9,212 nucleotides of DNA from Lachnospiraceae bacterium (lineage in GTDB: Bacteria; Bacillota; Clostridia; Lachnospirales; Lachnospiraceae): NCBI GenBank assembly GCA_009774585.1, contig VSOA01000148.1:1-9212 (forward strand), read 5' to 3'. Every line of letters begins with the position of its first letter. Position 1 is the stretch's first letter. Shown one piece after another: positions 6,679-9,212 of this stretch. The position numbers and the translations under genes were made by a program. The notes under the pieces are model-generated. The model made no database searches. It had not been told where the DNA came from and was given only the letters and a program-made list of their open reading frames with translations.

Positions 6679-7685
6679 TGCCGAAGTCTTCTAATCAGAA
6701 AATGAAATTATTATATCTGCTTAAAATCCTTACGGAACAATCGGACGAGGAACATTGCCTTAGCGCACAGGCGTTGATAGAAGCGCTTGGCGCATATGAC
6801 ATTAAGGCGGAGAGAAAAAGTATCTATGATGATATTGCGCAGCTTATTGATTTCGGATATGATATTGTATTGGTAAAAGCCAAAACTGGCGGCGGCTATT
6901 ATCTGGCAGGCAGGGAGTTTGAACTGGCGGAACTTAAACTGCTTGTGGAGACGGTACAGGCATCGAGGTTTTTAACGCTTAAGAAGTCGAGAGAGTTGAT
7001 TGCGAAGATTGAGAAACTGGCGTCCAAAGCGGAAGCAGGACAGTTACAGAGACAAGTATATGTAGCCAATCGTATTAAGACGGCAAATGAGAGTATTTAT
7101 TACATAGTGGACGAGATCCATCGGGCAATCCAGAATAATGAGCAGATTTCATTCCAATACCTCGAGTGGAATCTGCAAAAAGAACTGGTTCCCCGCAAAG
7201 AAGGGAAAATCTATCGTGTCAGTCCATGGGCGCTAACCTGCAAAGATGAGAATTATTATCTGATCGCACATGACGACGAGAGTGACAGCATTAAACATTT
7301 TCGTGTGGATAAGATGGGGCATATCAAAGTATTGACGAATATCCGGCGCGAAGGTGCACGGCTGTTTGAGCAGTTTGATATTGCCGCTTATGCGAATAAG
7401 ACTTTCGGTATGTTCGGCGGAAAGGAAGAAATCGTCACTTTGGAGTTTGAGAATCGGCTGATTGGCGTTGTCCTTGACAGATTCGGTAAGGAAGTGTCTA
7501 TTCGGATAAAAGATCAAGAGCATTTTTCGGTCAGAGTGAAGGTCGCTCTAAGCGGACAGTTTTACGGCTGGATGACGGGGTTGGGAGCAGGAGCGAAGAT
7601 CGCTGCTCCTGCGGATGTAGTCAATGAGTATTGCAGCTATGTGCGGCAGGTAATGGACGCATATGAAAATATCACAGAGGAGTAA
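6678..7685 (+). CDS. WYL-domain (DeoR-like HTH) transcriptional regulator
   Basis: A 335-residue regulator: an N-terminal winged helix-turn-helix at about 7-75 (LLYLLKILTE, then the recognition region RKSIYDDIAQL, then the wing GGGYYLAG), a helical linker, a WYL domain at about 145-220, and a C-terminal WCX-like extension at about 250-330. The signature tripeptide is YYL (193-195, NYYLIAHDD) rather than WYL, followed by the conserved RVDKM (209-213). WYL domains are ligand-sensing modules that bind nucleic acids or nucleotides (family knowledge). The start overlaps the HAD stop, with AGGAGA 7 bases upstream. The RBS of the next gene lies within its last codons. The arrangement suggests it controls its own operon; neither target nor ligand can be read from the sequence. 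Confidence 0.88.
   Translation: MPKSSNQKMKLLYLLKILTEQSDEEHCLSAQALIEALGAYDIKAERKSIYDDIAQLIDFGYDIVLVKAKTGGGYYLAGREFELAELKLLVETVQASRFLTLKKSRELIAKIEKLASKAEAGQLQRQVYVANRIKTANESIYYIVDEIHRAIQNNEQISFQYLEWNLQKELVPRKEGKIYRVSPWALTCKDENYYLIAHDDESDSIKHFRVDKMGHIKVLTNIRREGARLFEQFDIAAYANKTFGMFGGKEEIVTLEFENRLIGVVLDRFGKEVSIRIKDQEHFSVRVKVALSGQFYGWMTGLGAGAKIAAPADVVNEYCSYVRQVMDAYENITEE
7676..7682 (+). promoter_or_regulatory. Ribosome binding site fixing the aminotransferase start
   Basis: AGAGGAG ends 7 bases before the ATG at 7690 and lies inside the last codons of the WYL gene. An in-frame ATG at 7663 would precede it and overlap the WYL gene by 23 bases; 7690 is better supported. Confidence 0.75.
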
Positions 7686-7689
7686 GAAA

Positions 7690-8865
7690 ATGAGCATACA
7701 ATTTGCAGAGCGTATGAAGGATTATGAAGCAGGAATTTTTCAGGTATTGAATGACAAGAAGGCTGAAGCGGAGAAGCGGGGGAAGAAAATCTATAATTTA
7801 TCAGTAGGCACACCGGATTTTCCGCCGGCAAAGCATGTGATAGACGCGGTGGCTGAAGCGGCGAAAAAGCCGGAGAACTATAAGTATGCGCTGATTGATA
7901 TACCGGAGTTAATTGAGGCTGTTAAACAGCGATATGAGAAGCGTTACGGAGTAGCGTTAGAACAAGATGAGATTATGTCCGTGTACGGTTCACAGGAAGG
8001 AATTTCGCATATTTGTCTGTCGCTCTGTAATCCGGGCGATGTAGTGCTTGTTCCTAATCCGGGCTATCCGATTTTTGGAATCGGTCCTTCTTTGGCGAAT
8101 GCCGAGGTAGTAACATATGATTTGACTGAGGAAAATCATTATCTGCCGGATCTGGATGCGATGGATGAAAATCTGCTGGCGCGTGCCAAATGTATGATTG
8201 TTTCATATCCGTTGAATCCGGTGTGTAAAACAGCGCCGGATGAGTTTTATGAGAGACTGATTCCTTGGGCAGTCAAACACGATATTGTCATTATTCATGA
8301 CAATGCGTATTCTGATATTATTTATGACGGAAGAGAAGGTAAGTCTATTTTGAGGATCCCGGATGCGAAGAAGATTGCGGTTGAGTTCTATTCACTGTCC
8401 AAATCGTATAATTATACCGGTGCAAGAGTCAGCTTTTTAACAGGAAATAGAGATATCGTGGCAAACTTTAAGAGACTTCGTTCCCAGATTGATTACGGGA
8501 CTTATCTGCCGGTGCAGTACGGTGCAGTGGCGGCGCTTAACGGTCCGGATCAAATGGTCAAAGAACAGTGCGTGGAATATCAGAAACGCAGAGACGCGCT
8601 CTGCGGCGGATTACGGCGAATCGGATGGAATGTGGAAGACAGCGAGGGTACGATGTTTGCCTGGGCGAAGATCCCCGATGGTTATATTGACGATGTATCT
8701 TTCGTGATGGAACTCGTGGAGAAAACAGGAGTTTTATGTACGCCGGGAAGCAGTTTCGGGTCTCTTGGCAGCGGACATGTGCGATTTGCATTAACGATGC
8801 CGGTAGAAACAATCAAGGAAGCAATAGAGGCGATTGAAAGGTCGGGTATGATTCGTGCTTTGTAA
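7690..8865 (+). CDS. Class I/II PLP-dependent aminotransferase (LL-DAP aminotransferase-like)
   Basis: A 391-residue fold-type I aminotransferase of the AAT superfamily. Seen in order: YNLSVGTPDFPP near 35-46, GSQEGI at 100-105 (phosphate-binding region), PNPGYPIF at 122-129, Asn176 in YPLNPVCK, DNAY at 204-207 (Asp204 to the pyridine nitrogen, Tyr207), SLSKSYNYTGAR at 235-246 with the Schiff-base Lys238 and Arg246, TPGSSFG at 351-357 and the substrate-carboxylate Arg365 in HVRFAL. All core cofactor residues are present, so it should be active. One oddity is that the common NPTG turn is NPVCK. Length and motif style match the group often annotated as LL-diaminopimelate, aspartate or alanine aminotransferase; the substrate cannot be decided from sequence. 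It follows the WYL gene by 4 bases, suggesting translational coupling, and closes the operon. Confidence 0.87.
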   Translation: MSIQFAERMKDYEAGIFQVLNDKKAEAEKRGKKIYNLSVGTPDFPPAKHVIDAVAEAAKKPENYKYALIDIPELIEAVKQRYEKRYGVALEQDEIMSVYGSQEGISHICLSLCNPGDVVLVPNPGYPIFGIGPSLANAEVVTYDLTEENHYLPDLDAMDENLLARAKCMIVSYPLNPVCKTAPDEFYERLIPWAVKHDIVIIHDNAYSDIIYDGREGKSILRIPDAKKIAVEFYSLSKSYNYTGARVSFLTGNRDIVANFKRLRSQIDYGTYLPVQYGAVAALNGPDQMVKEQCVEYQKRRDALCGGLRRIGWNVEDSEGTMFAWAKIPDGYIDDVSFVMELVEKTGVLCTPGSSFGSLGSGHVRFALTMPVETIKEAIEAIERSGMIRAL

Positions 8866-8910
8866 TTGTCAATACCATTTTTAATAAAATTTAGTGATAA
8901 AATAAACTTT

Positions 8911-8952
8911 GGGATATGTCACAAAAAGGCATATCCCTTTTTGTTGGTTTTT
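8911..8952 (+). terminator. Strong intrinsic terminator after the aminotransferase operon
   Basis: GGGATATGTC (8911-8920) pairs with GGCATATCCC (8928-8937), giving 10 bp with one G-U around the loop ACAAAAA. TTTTTGTTGGTTTTT follows (8938-8952). It is the first element of the 313-base stretch without a complete gene (8866-9178), which also holds a promoter, an inverted repeat and a long leader. Confidence 0.9.
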
Positions 8953-8967
8953 CTACAGGAGTTATCA

Positions 8968-8996
8968 TTGACATAACGTTGGCTCTATCTTATACT
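8968..8996 (+). promoter_or_regulatory. Near-consensus SigA promoter for the gene at the right edge
   Basis: TTGACA (8968-8973, perfect) and TATACT (8991-8996, 5 of 6) are separated by 17 bases. It is the best promoter in the window. The predicted transcription start is near 9003, just before the inverted repeat, leaving an untranslated leader of about 175 bases. Confidence 0.8.
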
Positions 8997-9006
8997 GGAT
9001 TTAAAC

Positions 9007-9050
9007 CACAAAATATAGTAGATTTATGTCAACCAATACTATATTTTGTG
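9007..9050 (+). promoter_or_regulatory. Perfect 14-bp inverted repeat, candidate operator (paired NrdR-like boxes)
   Basis: CACAAAATATAGTA (9007-9020) is repeated in exact inverse as TACTATATTTTGTG (9037-9050) with a 16-base spacer. It begins about 4 bases after the predicted transcription start, where a bound repressor would block initiation or clearance. Each arm, extended by one base, resembles the 16-bp NrdR box as I recall it (acaCwAtATaTwGtgt; about 12 and 13 of 16 positions match). The box centres are 30 bp apart, close to three helical turns, as is usual for paired NrdR sites. NrdR represses ribonucleotide reductase genes (established). The match to NrdR is inference. Alternatives are a site for another repressor or an RNA stem-loop in the leader; no T-tract of terminator type follows. 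Confidence 0.55.
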
Positions 9051-9163
9051 CATTTTCTTGCATTAAAAGTTGTATGAAACGTATGAGAATCAAGAGATTG
9101 ACACAATTTTTACGGGCAAAATGCTTTCTTGTACATTAGAATGCCACTTACGCAAAATATCAC

Positions 9164-9172
9164 AGAGGGGAG
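9164..9172 (+). promoter_or_regulatory. Strong ribosome binding site of the right-edge gene
   Basis: AGAGGGGAG ends 6 bases before the ATG at 9179, supporting that ATG as a genuine start although only 11 codons are visible. Confidence 0.75.
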
Positions 9173-9178
9173 AATTGA

Positions 9179-9212
9179 ATGAGTAGTAAATTTGGATCAG
9201 ATAGTGCTGTAG
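9179..9212 (+). CDS. Start of an unidentified protein (N-terminal 11 codons, runs off the window)
   Basis: ATG at 9179 opens a frame reading MSSKFGSDSAV up to the last base of the window. It is preceded by a well-spaced AGAGGGGAG, a long leader, the inverted repeat and the near-consensus promoter, so a real gene very probably starts here. Eleven residues are too few to name a family. If the upstream repeats are NrdR boxes, a ribonucleotide reductase (or an associated nrd gene) would be expected, but the visible residues do not confirm this. Confidence 0.6.
   Translation, partial: MSSKFGSDSAV

Noticed and set aside
7663..7689. Earlier ATG for the aminotransferase
   Set aside because: It overlaps the WYL gene by 23 bases and would place the good AGAGGAG site inside the coding region; the ATG at 7690 has ideal spacing.
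8866..8903. TTGTCA at 8866-8871 as a promoter -35
   Set aside because: No -10 element at 16-18 bases, and transcription would run straight into the strong terminator at 8911.
9098..9126. Second perfect TTGACA in the leader as another promoter
   Set aside because: At 16-18 bases downstream only AATGCT, ATGCTT or TGCTTT is available, a poor -10 match, so I do not call a promoter.
9082..9150. Cobalamin riboswitch suggested by GAGAATC and GCCACT in the leader
   Set aside because: The complete conserved core and the paired stems of the B12 riboswitch are absent; the short matches look coincidental.

Overview
The window looks like chromosomal DNA of an anaerobic, endospore-forming member of the Clostridia, plausibly Lachnospiraceae. 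This rests on a recognisable C-terminal fragment of the spore-coat morphogenesis ATPase SpoIVA at the left edge, strong AGGAGG-like ribosome binding sites, moderate-to-low GC content, and SigA-type promoters. Family placement is inference. All genes read left to right. I saw no mobile element, tRNA, rRNA or CRISPR array.

Layout: (1) 2-373, the 3' end of spoIVA, closed by a strong hairpin terminator at 411-457. (2) 523-5568, a nucleoside-salvage and nucleic-acid operon. A candidate promoter at 523-551 drives a trimeric-type purine nucleoside phosphorylase, cytidine deaminase, an MTA/SAH-deaminase-type amidohydrolase, a membrane-anchored short MutS-like ATPase and RNase HI, ending in a weak terminator that overlaps the rnhA stop. 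(3) 5567-5890, a small single-pass membrane protein with its own promoter, followed by a 9-bp hairpin. (4) 5971-8952, a tightly coupled trio: a YjjG/YfnB-type HAD nucleotidase, a WYL-domain regulator overlapping it by one base, and a class I/II aminotransferase four bases further on, closed by a strong intrinsic terminator. (5) 8953-9212, a regulatory region with a near-consensus SigA promoter, a perfect 14-bp inverted repeat just after the predicted transcription start, a long leader, and the first 11 codons of a gene that runs off the right edge.

How the genes may work together: the deaminases and phosphorylase of region 2 would convert cytidine, deoxycytidine, methylthioadenosine or S-adenosylhomocysteine and inosine/guanosine into bases and (deoxy)ribose-1-phosphate. 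The HAD enzyme of region 4 belongs to a family that dephosphorylates nucleotides, so a nucleotide theme links the two blocks.

Most of the window is ordinary housekeeping DNA. The points most worth a second look are the inverted-repeat operator at 9007-9050, whose two arms resemble paired NrdR boxes and would predict a ribonucleotide reductase gene downstream, and the membrane-anchored MutS-like ATPase. I found no convincing wholly new system.
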